DNA of 8,662 nucleotides from Pseudomonadota bacterium (GCA_023436745.1 JAEZHZ010000385.1:1-8662); one strand, 5' to 3'. Numbered from the stretch's first letter, positions 1-6,402 are shown. The notes: generated by a model not told the origin, from the sequence alone. Numbers and translations are program-made.

Positions 1-780
1 GCTCTCATCTTCCAACCGGCGGAGGAAGGCGGCGGCGGCGGCAAGGTGATGCTGGAAGACGGCCTGCTCGAGCGGGTCGCGATCGACGAGTTCTACGGCA
101 TGCACAACTGGCCCGGCATGCCCGTCGGCTCGTTCGGCATTCGCGCCGGCGGCATCATGGCGGCGACCGACCGTTTCTATATCGACATCATCGGCAAGGG
201 CGGGCACGCAGCACGGCCTCACGAGACCATCGACCCCATCATCGTGGGGGCGCAGCTGGTGACGGCGCTGCAGACCATCGTGTCGCGCAACCTCGATCCG
301 CTCTCGAGCGCCGTGGTTTCCGTGACGATGATGGAGGCCGGCGAGGCCGACAACGTCATCTCGCGAAGTGCAAAGATCACCGGTACCGTCCGCACCCTGG
401 ACGGGGCGGTGCAGGACATGATCGAGAACCGCCTTGCGGAGTTCGTGCCGCAGTTCGCCAGGAGCTTCGGCGCCGAGGCCAGCATCCGATACGTCCGCGG
501 CTACCCCGTCACCGTCAACGCACCGGAACAGACCGCCTTTGCCGCCGAAGTGGCGGCCGAGGTTGTCGGCGTCGACCGCGTCGACACGGATGCGCCGCCA
601 TCGATGGGCGGCGAAGACTTCTCGTTCATGCTGCAGCAGCGTCCCGGCGCCTACATCTTCCTCGGCAATGGCGCGAGCACCGAGCTTCACACCGACACCT
701 ACGACTTCAATGACGAGGCCATTCCGGTGGGCAGCAGCTACTGGGTCCGTCTCGTCGAAAGGGCACTCGCCGCCGCCTGA
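1..780 (+). CDS. M20-family amidohydrolase (hippurate/N-acyl-amino-acid hydrolase type), C-terminal part
   Basis: The reading frame is open from the first base, so the true start lies upstream; 259 residues are visible of a family usually about 380-400 long. M20D enzymes are cytosolic, metal-dependent hydrolases that remove acyl groups from N-acyl amino acids such as hippurate. Fragment residues 5-9 (QPAEE) hold the glutamate pair expected to act as general base and metal ligand. H35 in MHNW and H69 in GHAARPH are family positions in or near the active site and lid domain. The lid (dimerisation) domain runs from about 55 to 165. GGEDF (203-207) and H230, in the LHTDTYDFND segment, complete the C-terminal catalytic half and the last metal ligand. 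The missing N-terminus should contain the first metal ligands. The family is secure; the substrate is not, and peptidase or auxin-conjugate hydrolase activity is possible. The next gene follows on the same strand. Confidence 0.93.
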   Translation, partial: ALIFQPAEEGGGGGKVMLEDGLLERVAIDEFYGMHNWPGMPVGSFGIRAGGIMAATDRFYIDIIGKGGHAARPHETIDPIIVGAQLVTALQTIVSRNLDPLSSAVVSVTMMEAGEADNVISRSAKITGTVRTLDGAVQDMIENRLAEFVPQFARSFGAEASIRYVRGYPVTVNAPEQTAFAAEVAAEVVGVDRVDTDAPPSMGGEDFSFMLQQRPGAYIFLGNGASTELHTDTYDFNDEAIPVGSSYWVRLVERALAAA

Positions 781-879
781 TCCCGCGGCCAGCGCTCCAG
801 GCGGACTCCCGCGCACTGTTGCGGGTTTGCGCTCCGGCGTGGGAACGTGCTCAGGACCGCAAACTTCATATCGGCCAGC

Positions 880-1935
880 ATGAGCCCACGATCCATCACA
901 CCGGTGCTGTTCACCATCGCGCTCGCTGCGGGAGGCGGCGGCATCGCGGCTGCGCTAGGGCTGCCAGCGGGGTGGATCATGGGTGGGGCGCTGGTCGTCT
1001 CGATTACCGCCATGGCCGGTGCGCCGGTTACCATGCCGTCCCGGCTGCGGGACGTGGTGTTTGTCCTGATCGGCATGTCGATGGGGGCGAGCGTGGCGCC
1101 CGACAGCCTTGCGCTCCTGTCCAGCTGGCCCGCGAGTCTCGCCGGGCTGGTCCTCGAACTCGTGCTGATCATCGGGCTGACCGGGTGGATGCTACAGCGT
1201 CGGTTCGGACTGGACCGCGGCACCGCCTATCTGAGTTCGTTTCCGGGCCACCTGTCCTTCGTGCTGGCGATCGCCACGGCCGGCGTGGGCGATCCGCGAC
1301 AGATCGCGATCATCCAGGTGATCCGCATCCTGGTGCTGACCGTCGCGGTGCCGATCGGGGCGATGTTCCTGCCGGTCGCCGAGTACAAGCCGCCTGCCGA
1401 CTTCGGCACTCTGGGGCCGGTGGAACTGCTGCTGCTTGCGGCGGGATGTGTCGCCGTCGGACTGGTCTTCGTGCGGATGAAGGTGCCGGCGGGGCTGGTC
1501 CTCGGCGCCATGGCGGCCTCCACCGGAGCCAAGCTCGCCGGTCTCTATACCGCCGCCATCCCGGAACCGCTGACCATCGGCACCTTCGTGCTGACCGGAG
1601 CGCTGATCGGCTCGCGCTTCGCCGGCATCAGCCGGGCCGAGTTCGTGGCGGCGGCAAAAGGCGGAATCGTCGCCACCCTGATGACGCTGGTGATCGTGAC
1701 GGTGGTTGCCTGGGGCGTGAGCCTTGTCGTCGCCATCCCGTATGCCCAGATATGGATCGGCCTGGCTCCCGGAGCGCTCGAAGGCATGGGTGCGCTCGGC
1801 ATTGCACTGGGCTATGACACCGCCTTCATTGCCGCGCACCATGTCGTTCGACTAATGCTGCTGACCTTTGCCATCCCGCTGGTGGTAGCCATTATTCAGC
1901 GACGCGAGGCCGCCATAATCAGGCGAGAAGACTGA
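880..1935 (+). CDS. AbrB-family integral membrane protein (internal duplication)
   Basis: This is a 351-residue polytopic membrane protein of the family usually labelled 'AbrB' (Gram-negative AbrB duplication; formerly 'ammonia monooxygenase'). It is not the Bacillus AbrB DNA-binding regulator. About ten hydrophobic segments are visible, and the sequence divides into two related halves. LPAG..MGG (28-36) matches VPAG..LGA (202-210), FVLIG (61-65) matches FVLTG (236-240), and 121-159 matches 296-334 with 14 of 39 identities, all at an offset of 174-175 residues. The function is unproven; transport is the usual guess. I chose ATG 880 because the membrane segment then begins soon after the start, as in relatives. 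GTG 847 is in frame and would add 11 residues (MLRTANFISAS), and neither start has a good ribosome binding site. It follows the amidohydrolase by 99 bases and precedes the small secreted protein by 21, so the three may be co-transcribed. Confidence 0.88.
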   Translation: MSPRSITPVLFTIALAAGGGGIAAALGLPAGWIMGGALVVSITAMAGAPVTMPSRLRDVVFVLIGMSMGASVAPDSLALLSSWPASLAGLVLELVLIIGLTGWMLQRRFGLDRGTAYLSSFPGHLSFVLAIATAGVGDPRQIAIIQVIRILVLTVAVPIGAMFLPVAEYKPPADFGTLGPVELLLLAAGCVAVGLVFVRMKVPAGLVLGAMAASTGAKLAGLYTAAIPEPLTIGTFVLTGALIGSRFAGISRAEFVAAAKGGIVATLMTLVIVTVVAWGVSLVVAIPYAQIWIGLAPGALEGMGALGIALGYDTAFIAAHHVVRLMLLTFAIPLVVAIIQRREAAIIRRED

Positions 1936-1944
1936 CCACGGAAT

Positions 1945-1950
1945 CGGAGA
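1945..1950 (+). promoter_or_regulatory. Ribosome binding site of the small exported protein
   Basis: CGGAGA lies six bases before the ATG at 1957. It is the main evidence that this short frame is translated from that codon, independently of the upstream membrane protein. Confidence 0.65.
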
Positions 1951-1956
1951 CCATCC

Positions 1957-2232
1957 ATGAAGAAATCGCTCCTCGTCGGCGTTGCCCTTGCGGTGATTGC
2001 CTCTGCCCCCGCCATGGCCGCCCCCATCTGCAGCGGCTCGTTCGGCTTGCCGCGCGAGTTCTACAGCGAAAGCGACATCAACGATTACAACCAGCAGATG
2101 CTTCGCTCCTATGGGGTCGATGCCAGCCGCGTCGAAATCTGGGGCGGTTGCATCCGTGCCTATGTCCGCCAGCCGGATGGCACGGAAGAGATGCAGTTCT
2201 TCGAGCCGCTGAACTTCAGGCGCGTCGGCTAG
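1957..2232 (+). CDS. Small exported protein of unknown function
   Basis: I do not recognise this 91-residue protein. The N-terminus is a clear Sec signal peptide: MKK, then a hydrophobic core (residues 4-16), then a small-residue cleavage region APAMAA (17-22). The mature protein would begin near residue 22 or 23 and be about 70 residues long. It contains exactly two cysteines (C25 and C65), both after the signal, which would suit one periplasmic disulfide. The C25 context (APIC) lacks a convincing lipobox (L-A/S-G/A-C), so a lipoprotein is unlikely. The rest is polar and aromatic with no known motif. The start is supported by CGGAGA at 1945-1950, six bases before ATG. It lies 21 bases after the AbrB-family gene and is probably read through from it. 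It is real by signal peptide, ribosome site and spacing; its function is open. Confidence 0.8.
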   Translation: MKKSLLVGVALAVIASAPAMAAPICSGSFGLPREFYSESDINDYNQQMLRSYGVDASRVEIWGGCIRAYVRQPDGTEEMQFFEPLNFRRVG

Positions 2233-2246
2233 ATCCGGCGACGCCT
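2218..2246. terminator. Possible bidirectional hairpin between convergent genes
   Basis: AGGC and GTCG (2218-2221 and 2224-2227, with two bulged bases between) pair with CGACGCCT (2239-2246), leaving an 11-base loop. The hairpin overlaps the end of the small exported protein and fills most of the 25-base gap to the convergent glucosidase, where a shared terminator is expected. No T-run follows on either strand, so it is not a canonical intrinsic terminator, and short GC-rich stems arise easily here by chance. Confidence 0.28.
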
Positions 2247-2257
2247 GCCCCGGCCAC

Positions 2258-3898
2258 CTAGCGGTAGGCTATACGGGCCGCAGCATCGCCGGCCACGCTG
2301 ATGAAGGCGAAGCCGTTGGCCTCGAGTCGCAGCGCGCTGCCGGTGAGCGTTGCACCGCGGGAGACCGCCTCGGGTTCCGCGCCGCCGTGGCCGGACAAGG
2401 TGAGCTCCCGAGGTTGCGCCGACAGGTTGAAGGCACAGAGCATTGCCTGCCCTTCATGTTCGCGCCGGAACGCCAGGACCGGCTCGGCGGTGTTGAAGAA
2501 CCGGATATCGCCGAGCGCCAGTTCCCGACGTGTCCTGCGCCAGCGGAGAATGCCCCGGTAGTAGGCAAGCGTGGACTCCGGATCGGCTTCCTGGGCCGCG
2601 ACGTTCAGCGCTGACTGCGCCGGCTTGACCGGTAGCCACGGGGTGCCGGTGGTGAAGCCGTTCGGCGCCGCCCCCTGTTCCCACGGTATGGGCGTGCGGC
2701 AGCCGTCTCGCCCCTTGTCCTCGGGCCAGAACCTGATGCCGCGCGGATCGGTGAGTTCCTCGAAGAGAAGCTCGGTTTCCGGCAGGCCAAGTTCCTCACC
2801 CTGATAGAGGCAGACCGAACCCCGAAGGCTCAGCACCAGGGCCACCGACTGACGGGCGAGGTCTTCCCGGGCAACGCTGTGCGGTGCCCACCGCGTGACG
2901 TGACGCGGCACGTCGTGGTTGGAGAAGCTCCAGCATGGCCAGCCATCCGGACCGGTCTTGAAGAAGGTCTCGAGCCGGCTGCGGAAGTGCCGGGCGGTGA
3001 AATCATCGCCGAGGAAATCGAAGCCGTAGCACATGTGGAGGGTGTCCCCACCCGAGGTGTACTGCGCCATCAACTCCACCGACTTGTGGGAGTCCCCCAC
3101 CTCTCCCACCGTGGTGGTGCCGGGATACTGGTCGAGCAGCGCCCTTACCCGCTTGAGGAACTCGACATTCTCGGGCTGCGATTTGGAGAACTTGTGCTCC
3201 TGCATGTCGTAGGGGTTCACGGCGTAGGGCAGGTGTTCGCCGCGGGCACGGTTGGGCGGGTTGGAGCGCAGCCGCTTGTCGTGGAAGTAGTAGTTCACCG
3301 TGTCGAGCCGGAAGCCGTCCACCCCGCGCTCGAGCCAGAAGCGCATGACGTCGAGCACCTCGCGCTGCACCTCGGGGTTGTGGAAGTTCAGGTCGGGCTG
3401 CGACGTCAGAAAGTTGTGGAGGTAGTACTGGCCGCGCGTCGGGTTCCACTCCCAGGCGCGGCCGCCGAACACGGCTGGCCAGTTGTTGGGCGGCGAGCCG
3501 TCCGGCAGCGGGTCGGCCCAGACGTACCAGTCGGCCTTTGCGTTGGTCCGGTTGAGCCGGGATTCCTGGAACCAGGGGTGCTGGTCGGACGTGTGGCTGA
3601 CCACCTGGTCCATGATCACCTTGAGACCGCGGGCATGGGCCTGCTGCACCAGCGAGTCGAAATCCTGAAGCGAGCCGAACAGGCGGTCGATCTCGCGATA
3701 GTCTGAAACGTCGTAGCCCATGTCGGCCTGCGGCGACTGGGTGATCGGGGAGAGCCAGATACAGTCAACGCCAAGGCTCTGGATATAGTCCAGCCGCTGG
3801 ATGATGCCGGCAAGGTCGCCGATGCCATCGCCATTGGTGTCCTGAAAGGACCGGGGATAGACCTGATAGATCACCCCGCCGCGCCACCACTCCGTCAT
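2258..3898 (-). CDS. GH13 alpha-glucosidase (maltose-type, GH13_23-like)
   Basis: This is a complete 546-residue glycoside hydrolase family 13 enzyme releasing glucose from the non-reducing end of short alpha-glucosides. Visible in order are GGVIYQVYPRSF (7-18), the calcium-site-like loop DTNGDGIGD (20-28), region I DQVVSH (97-102), region II GFRLDTVN (195-202) with nucleophile D199, region III with acid/base E266 (VGEVGD), region IV FSNHD (325-329) with D329, LYQGEELG (364-371), and a beta-rich C-terminal domain from about 465. Threonine after the nucleophile (T200) is the residue associated with alpha-1,4 preference, where alpha-1,6 enzymes have valine. The sequence closely recalls the Halomonas enzyme HaG. 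No signal peptide is seen, so it is cytosolic. In-frame ATGs occur at 3904 and 3898; I chose 3898 because GGGAG then sits seven bases upstream rather than one. No sugar transporter adjoins it. Confidence 0.95.
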   Translation of the reverse strand: MTEWWRGGVIYQVYPRSFQDTNGDGIGDLAGIIQRLDYIQSLGVDCIWLSPITQSPQADMGYDVSDYREIDRLFGSLQDFDSLVQQAHARGLKVIMDQVVSHTSDQHPWFQESRLNRTNAKADWYVWADPLPDGSPPNNWPAVFGGRAWEWNPTRGQYYLHNFLTSQPDLNFHNPEVQREVLDVMRFWLERGVDGFRLDTVNYYFHDKRLRSNPPNRARGEHLPYAVNPYDMQEHKFSKSQPENVEFLKRVRALLDQYPGTTTVGEVGDSHKSVELMAQYTSGGDTLHMCYGFDFLGDDFTARHFRSRLETFFKTGPDGWPCWSFSNHDVPRHVTRWAPHSVAREDLARQSVALVLSLRGSVCLYQGEELGLPETELLFEELTDPRGIRFWPEDKGRDGCRTPIPWEQGAAPNGFTTGTPWLPVKPAQSALNVAAQEADPESTLAYYRGILRWRRTRRELALGDIRFFNTAEPVLAFRREHEGQAMLCAFNLSAQPRELTLSGHGGAEPEAVSRGATLTGSALRLEANGFAFISVAGDAAARIAYR

Positions 3899-3904
3899 CG
3901 TCAT

Positions 3905-3910
3905 TCTCCC
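3905..3910 (-). promoter_or_regulatory. Ribosome binding site of the alpha-glucosidase
   Basis: On the minus strand this reads GGGAGA. It abuts the first possible ATG (3904) with almost no spacer but is well spaced from the second ATG (3898), which decides the start in favour of 3898. Confidence 0.55.
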
Positions 3911-3968
3911 GCCGGAAACGGGGCGGACCCTACCCGTTCGCAGCGGGCGTGGGAATCTGTGGCGAGCG

Positions 3969-3998
3969 ATTGTGAGGATTGCACGTCAGGCGTGTCGA
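3969..3998 (-). promoter_or_regulatory. Possible sigma-70-type promoter for the alpha-glucosidase
   Basis: Read on the minus strand, TCGACA (3998-3993, five of six to TTGACA) is followed after 18 bases by CACAAT (3974-3969, four of six to TATAAT). Transcription would begin near 3962, leaving a leader of about 60 bases before the glucosidase start. A six-base inverted repeat, CAGGCG (3987-3992) and CGCCTG (4005-4010), surrounds the -35 box and could be an operator. This is consensus matching by eye in the 146-base divergent gap; chance is a real alternative. Confidence 0.25.
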
Positions 3999-4034
3999 AA
4001 CGGGCGCCTGCTGCTCGTCATCCAGGCAGACGAT

Positions 4035-4040
4035 GGAGGA
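4035..4040 (+). promoter_or_regulatory. Strong ribosome binding site of the cupin gene
   Basis: GGAGGA lies four bases before ATG 4045. It overrules the longer in-frame starts upstream (TTG 3979 and ATG 4033; the latter overlaps the site itself). Confidence 0.75.
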
Positions 4041-4044
4041 TACC

Positions 4045-4383
4045 ATGGCACATCTGCTTCGCGCCGCCGACCGCCCGGCCACCAGGAGCCGCACCATCCG
4101 CTTCGAGGGCGATGCGTACGGCACCGGCATCTCCTTCTTCGCGGTCGACAACGACCCCGGACAAGGCCCGGTGCTGCACACCCACCCCTATGCGGAGACG
4201 TGGATCGTGAAATCCGGCCGGGCGCTGTTCATCGCCGGAGACGAGACGTTCGAGGCCGGAGCCAACGACATCACCGTCGTTCCAGCCGGCGTGCCGCACA
4301 AGTTCACCAATATCGGTGATGGGCCGCTGCAGATGATGTGCATCCACGCAGCGGGAACGATGGCGCAGACGAACCTCGAATAG
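4045..4383 (+). CDS. Single-domain cupin protein
   Basis: This is a 112-residue small cupin forming one beta-barrel. Cupin motif 1 spans 41-58 (G41, H45, H47, E51, G58, in the form HTHPYAETW). Motif 2 spans 72-89 (G72, P80, G82, H85, N89). All four usual metal ligands (H45, H47, E51, H85) are present, so it should bind a divalent metal such as Mn, Fe, Ni or Zn. Stand-alone cupins of this size include isomerases, dioxygenases, and sugar- or ligand-binding proteins; nothing here decides between them. There is no signal peptide or DNA-binding domain, so it is a cytosolic protein and not an AraC-type regulator. The start is set by the strong GGAGGA just upstream. It is divergent from the alpha-glucosidase and ends only 12 bases from the converging dehydrogenase, so it is probably transcribed alone. 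Confidence 0.9.
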   Translation: MAHLLRAADRPATRSRTIRFEGDAYGTGISFFAVDNDPGQGPVLHTHPYAETWIVKSGRALFIAGDETFEAGANDITVVPAGVPHKFTNIGDGPLQMMCIHAAGTMAQTNLE

Positions 4384-4395
4384 CCGGGCGCGGCG

Positions 4396-5325
4396 CTAGA
4401 CCACGGCGCTTGGAAGGGGATCGCCCGCGAACCATGCCTCAAGGTGCTTCAGCCCCAGCGCGCCCATCGCATCCCGGGTGGTGCGGGTGGCGCTGGCGTA
4501 GTGGGGCGTGAGAACGACGTTCTCCAGACGACGCAGCCGTTCGGGAACGCGTGGCTCGTCGGCGAAGACATCGAGGCCGGCACCGCCGAGTCCGCCCGAT
4601 TCGAGCAGTTCGATCATTGCCTCCTCGTCGACGAGGCTGCCGCGGGCGACGTTTACCAGCCGGCCCTGCGGCCCGAGCGCCTCCAGCACCCGGCGCGAAA
4701 CGATGCCCCGGGTCGAGGCGCTGCCCGGTGCAACGATCACCAGCCAGTCGCTGTCGCGGGCCATGTCCTCGAGATTGTCGTAGAACACATGCGGCTCGGT
4801 CTGCTGGCGATGGCGGCCGTGGTAGACAATGCGCATCTTGAGGGCCTGCGCGCGGGCCGCGATCTCCTTGCCGATGCGGCCGAGGCCGAGGATGCCCACG
4901 GTCTTGCCGCGCAGCTCGGTGGTGAAGGGGTACTGCCCCTGCTCCCACCGGCCCTCGCGCACGAAGCGGTCGGCCTGGGGCACCTGGCGGGACAGCGCCA
5001 TCATCAGGGCAATGGCGATCTCGGCCACAGCGTCGTTGAGGACGTCGGGGGTGTTGGTGACGCGGATGTTGCGCGCCTTCGCCGCGGCGGTGTCGATGGT
5101 GTCGTAGCCGACGCCCATATTGGCAATGATCTCGAGCTTCGGGAGCCGGTCCATCAGGGCCGCATCGACATTGCCGCCGGCAATGGCGCGGATGCGAGGG
5201 CCCACCTCGGCCAGCATGGCCTCCCGGTCGGCAGCTTCATGCAGCTTGTGGACGGTGTAGCGCTGGGCGAGGCCTGCTTCACAGGTGTCGAGGAGCTTTT
5301 GGGTCTGGAGCAGGTCGATGGTCAT
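4396..5325 (-). CDS. D-2-hydroxyacid dehydrogenase (glyoxylate/hydroxypyruvate reductase type)
   Basis: This 309-residue cytosolic enzyme should interconvert a 2-ketoacid and a D-2-hydroxyacid using NAD(P)H. The substrate loop GVGYD lies at 71-75, and the Rossmann fingerprint GLGRIG at 147-152 follows strand KTVGIL. The catalytic triad is R228 (NVARGS), E257 (ADEP) and H275 (TPH). The dinucleotide-binding second strand ends IVYHGRHR (166-173). Arginines there (R171, R173), in place of an acidic residue, point to NADPH and to the hydroxypyruvate/glyoxylate reductase branch rather than D-lactate or phosphoglycerate dehydrogenase. No ACT domain is present, which also argues against SerA. I chose ATG 5325: the 30 residues a longer frame would add look non-coding, and this start gives the family length. 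The AEC transporter gene ends 40 bases upstream on the same strand, suggesting one operon whose transporter may move the substrate or product. The exact substrate is inferred. Confidence 0.92.
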   Translation of the reverse strand: MTIDLLQTQKLLDTCEAGLAQRYTVHKLHEAADREAMLAEVGPRIRAIAGGNVDAALMDRLPKLEIIANMGVGYDTIDTAAAKARNIRVTNTPDVLNDAVAEIAIALMMALSRQVPQADRFVREGRWEQGQYPFTTELRGKTVGILGLGRIGKEIAARAQALKMRIVYHGRHRQQTEPHVFYDNLEDMARDSDWLVIVAPGSASTRGIVSRRVLEALGPQGRLVNVARGSLVDEEAMIELLESGGLGGAGLDVFADEPRVPERLRRLENVVLTPHYASATRTTRDAMGALGLKHLEAWFAGDPLPSAVV

Positions 5326-5365
5326 GCCTCGACCATAGCCGTGATGCCGCAGGTGGCAAGTCGCC

Positions 5366-6301
5366 TCAGCCACCAAGTATGTAAAGCCACACCGAAACCG
5401 TGACCGCGGAGGCAATCGTGGCGATCAGGATGGTATTGGCGGCGACGTTGACGCCGCGATTGTAGTAGCTGGCAAAGACATAGATGTTGACGCCCGGCGG
5501 CATGGCCGACAGCAGGATACCGTAGCGGGCGATCTCCAGCGGCACACCCAGGATCGGCACCATGAGGACGTAGGCGATGAGCGGGTGGAGCACGAGCTTG
5601 AGAATGCTCGCCACCACGGCCTGCCCCCAGCTGTCCGACAGCCGGTACTCGTTGAGCGCGCCGCCGATTCCGAACAGGGCCACGGGGACCACGGCCTGGG
5701 TCATCATGACGAAAAAGGCTTCGGCAGGCTCGATGAGCTGGAGCCCGCTGAAGTACCCGGCCATGCCGGCGGCTATGCCCCAGATCAACGGGTTTGAGCC
5801 AATGCGGCGCAGCGCGACCACCAGCGTTCTGCCGAGCGACTGGCCGTCGCGGCGCATGAACTCCATGGTGAGCATGGCCAGGGTCAGCAGTATGGCGCCG
5901 TGCAAGCCGATGATCGACAGCGTGACCGGCAGCGCGTCGGGGCCATAGGCACGCTGGAGGATCGGAAGACCGATCAGCACCGTATTGGTGAACATGCCCG
6001 AAAAGCCCGCCGCTACCGCTTCGCCGGGGCGATTGCCGAACAGCCTGATCGCCAGAACGATGCCGACGAGGAAGCACAGAATTGCCCCGATATAGTACGG
6101 CGCGATGATCGCGATGTTGAACGCCGAGACGAGGTCGCTGTTCACCAGCGAGTAGAAGAGCAGGCAGGGCGTGGCGAAGTTGTTGACGAAGGCAATGAGG
6201 CTGCGAATGCCGTCGGCTGGGAAGGCCCGGAACTTCACCGCAAAGTAACCTAGGGCCATCAGCGCGAAAATGGGCGCGATGACGTTGACAATGGCAAGCA
6301 T
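5366..6301 (-). CDS. AEC (auxin efflux carrier) family transporter
   Basis: This is a 311-residue inner-membrane protein with about ten hydrophobic segments, the normal size for bacterial AEC (BART superfamily) permeases. Such proteins have been linked to organic acids, including malate and malonate, but most are uncharacterised. Family features are the N-terminal segment MLAIVNVIAPIF, the conserved NNFATPCLLF (40-49), the mid-protein SGMFTNTVLIGLPIL (101-115) with its conserved Asn, KLVLHPLIAY (235-244), and AMPPGVNIYVFASYY (266-280) near the C-terminus. A central polar stretch (about 149-168, with several arginines) separates the two five-helix halves. I chose ATG 6301 because it gives the typical N-terminus and has GGAAAG a few bases upstream; GTG 6316 would add five residues. 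The hydroxyacid dehydrogenase follows after 40 bases, so the substrate is plausibly a 2-hydroxy- or 2-ketoacid. It is divergent from glpD. Confidence 0.92.
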   Translation of the reverse strand: MLAIVNVIAPIFALMALGYFAVKFRAFPADGIRSLIAFVNNFATPCLLFYSLVNSDLVSAFNIAIIAPYYIGAILCFLVGIVLAIRLFGNRPGEAVAAGFSGMFTNTVLIGLPILQRAYGPDALPVTLSIIGLHGAILLTLAMLTMEFMRRDGQSLGRTLVVALRRIGSNPLIWGIAAGMAGYFSGLQLIEPAEAFFVMMTQAVVPVALFGIGGALNEYRLSDSWGQAVVASILKLVLHPLIAYVLMVPILGVPLEIARYGILLSAMPPGVNIYVFASYYNRGVNVAANTILIATIASAVTVSVWLYILGG

Positions 6302-6328
6302 GACGGCTTTCCGCACCGGGGGCGCCCC

Positions 6329-6357
6329 TGCCTACGCGGGCTGCGCAGCCGGGTCAA
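6329..6357 (-). promoter_or_regulatory. Possible promoter with palindromic operator for the AEC/dehydrogenase operon
   Basis: On the minus strand TTGACC (6357-6352, five of six to TTGACA) is followed after exactly 17 bases by TAGGCA (6334-6329), a poor -10 match. The perfect 12-base palindrome GGCTGCGCAGCC (6339-6350) lies wholly in the spacer, a classic operator position. Transcription would begin near 6322, about 20 bases before ATG 6301. The weak -10 and the ease of GC palindromes in this genome keep this tentative. Confidence 0.25.
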
Positions 6358-6379
6358 TGCAGCCTTGTATGGAAGCAGA

Positions 6380-6402
6380 AACGAAAGCAACATCTTTTCG
6401 TT
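6380..6402. promoter_or_regulatory. Putative GlpR/DeoR-type operator (inverted repeat) upstream of glpD
   Basis: AACGAAA (6380-6386) and TTTCGTT (6396-6402) form a perfect 7-base inverted repeat with a nine-base spacer. DeoR-family repressors, including GlpR, commonly bind TTCG-containing repeats of this kind, and glpD-glpK is the expected target. No repressor gene lies in the window, so the assignment is inferred from sequence form and neighbour. Confidence 0.5.

Noticed and set aside
819..1817. A 332-codon plus-strand frame overlapping the AbrB-type gene in another frame
   Set aside because: The product is arginine- and glycine-rich with no membrane or domain pattern; the alternative frame gives a coherent ten-segment membrane protein.
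880..1935. Reading the 'AbrB' gene as a DNA-binding transition-state regulator
   Set aside because: The protein is hydrophobic throughout with a duplicated membrane domain and has no swapped-hairpin DNA-binding domain; the shared name is historical.
2879..3706. A 275-codon open frame on the plus strand opposite the alpha-glucosidase
   Set aside because: The translation is rich in V, E, H and G repeats typical of antisense reading of high-GC genes and has no motif; the minus strand has all four GH13 catalytic regions.
4381..4398. Symmetric TAGC...GCTA between the cupin and dehydrogenase ends, as a terminator
   Set aside because: Only four bases pair before mismatches. The symmetry comes mainly from the two opposed TAG stop codons 12 bases apart, with no T-run.
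4444..5403. A 319-codon open frame on the plus strand opposite the hydroxyacid dehydrogenase
   Set aside because: It is antisense to a gene with a full catalytic triad and Rossmann motif. Its translation has no recognisable domain, and long antisense frames are expected from strong third-position GC bias.
6319..6328. GGGGCGCCCC palindrome near the AEC start
   Set aside because: It is a ten-base self-complement of low complexity, easily produced by chance in GC-rich DNA, and lies downstream of the likely promoter without a loop or T-run.
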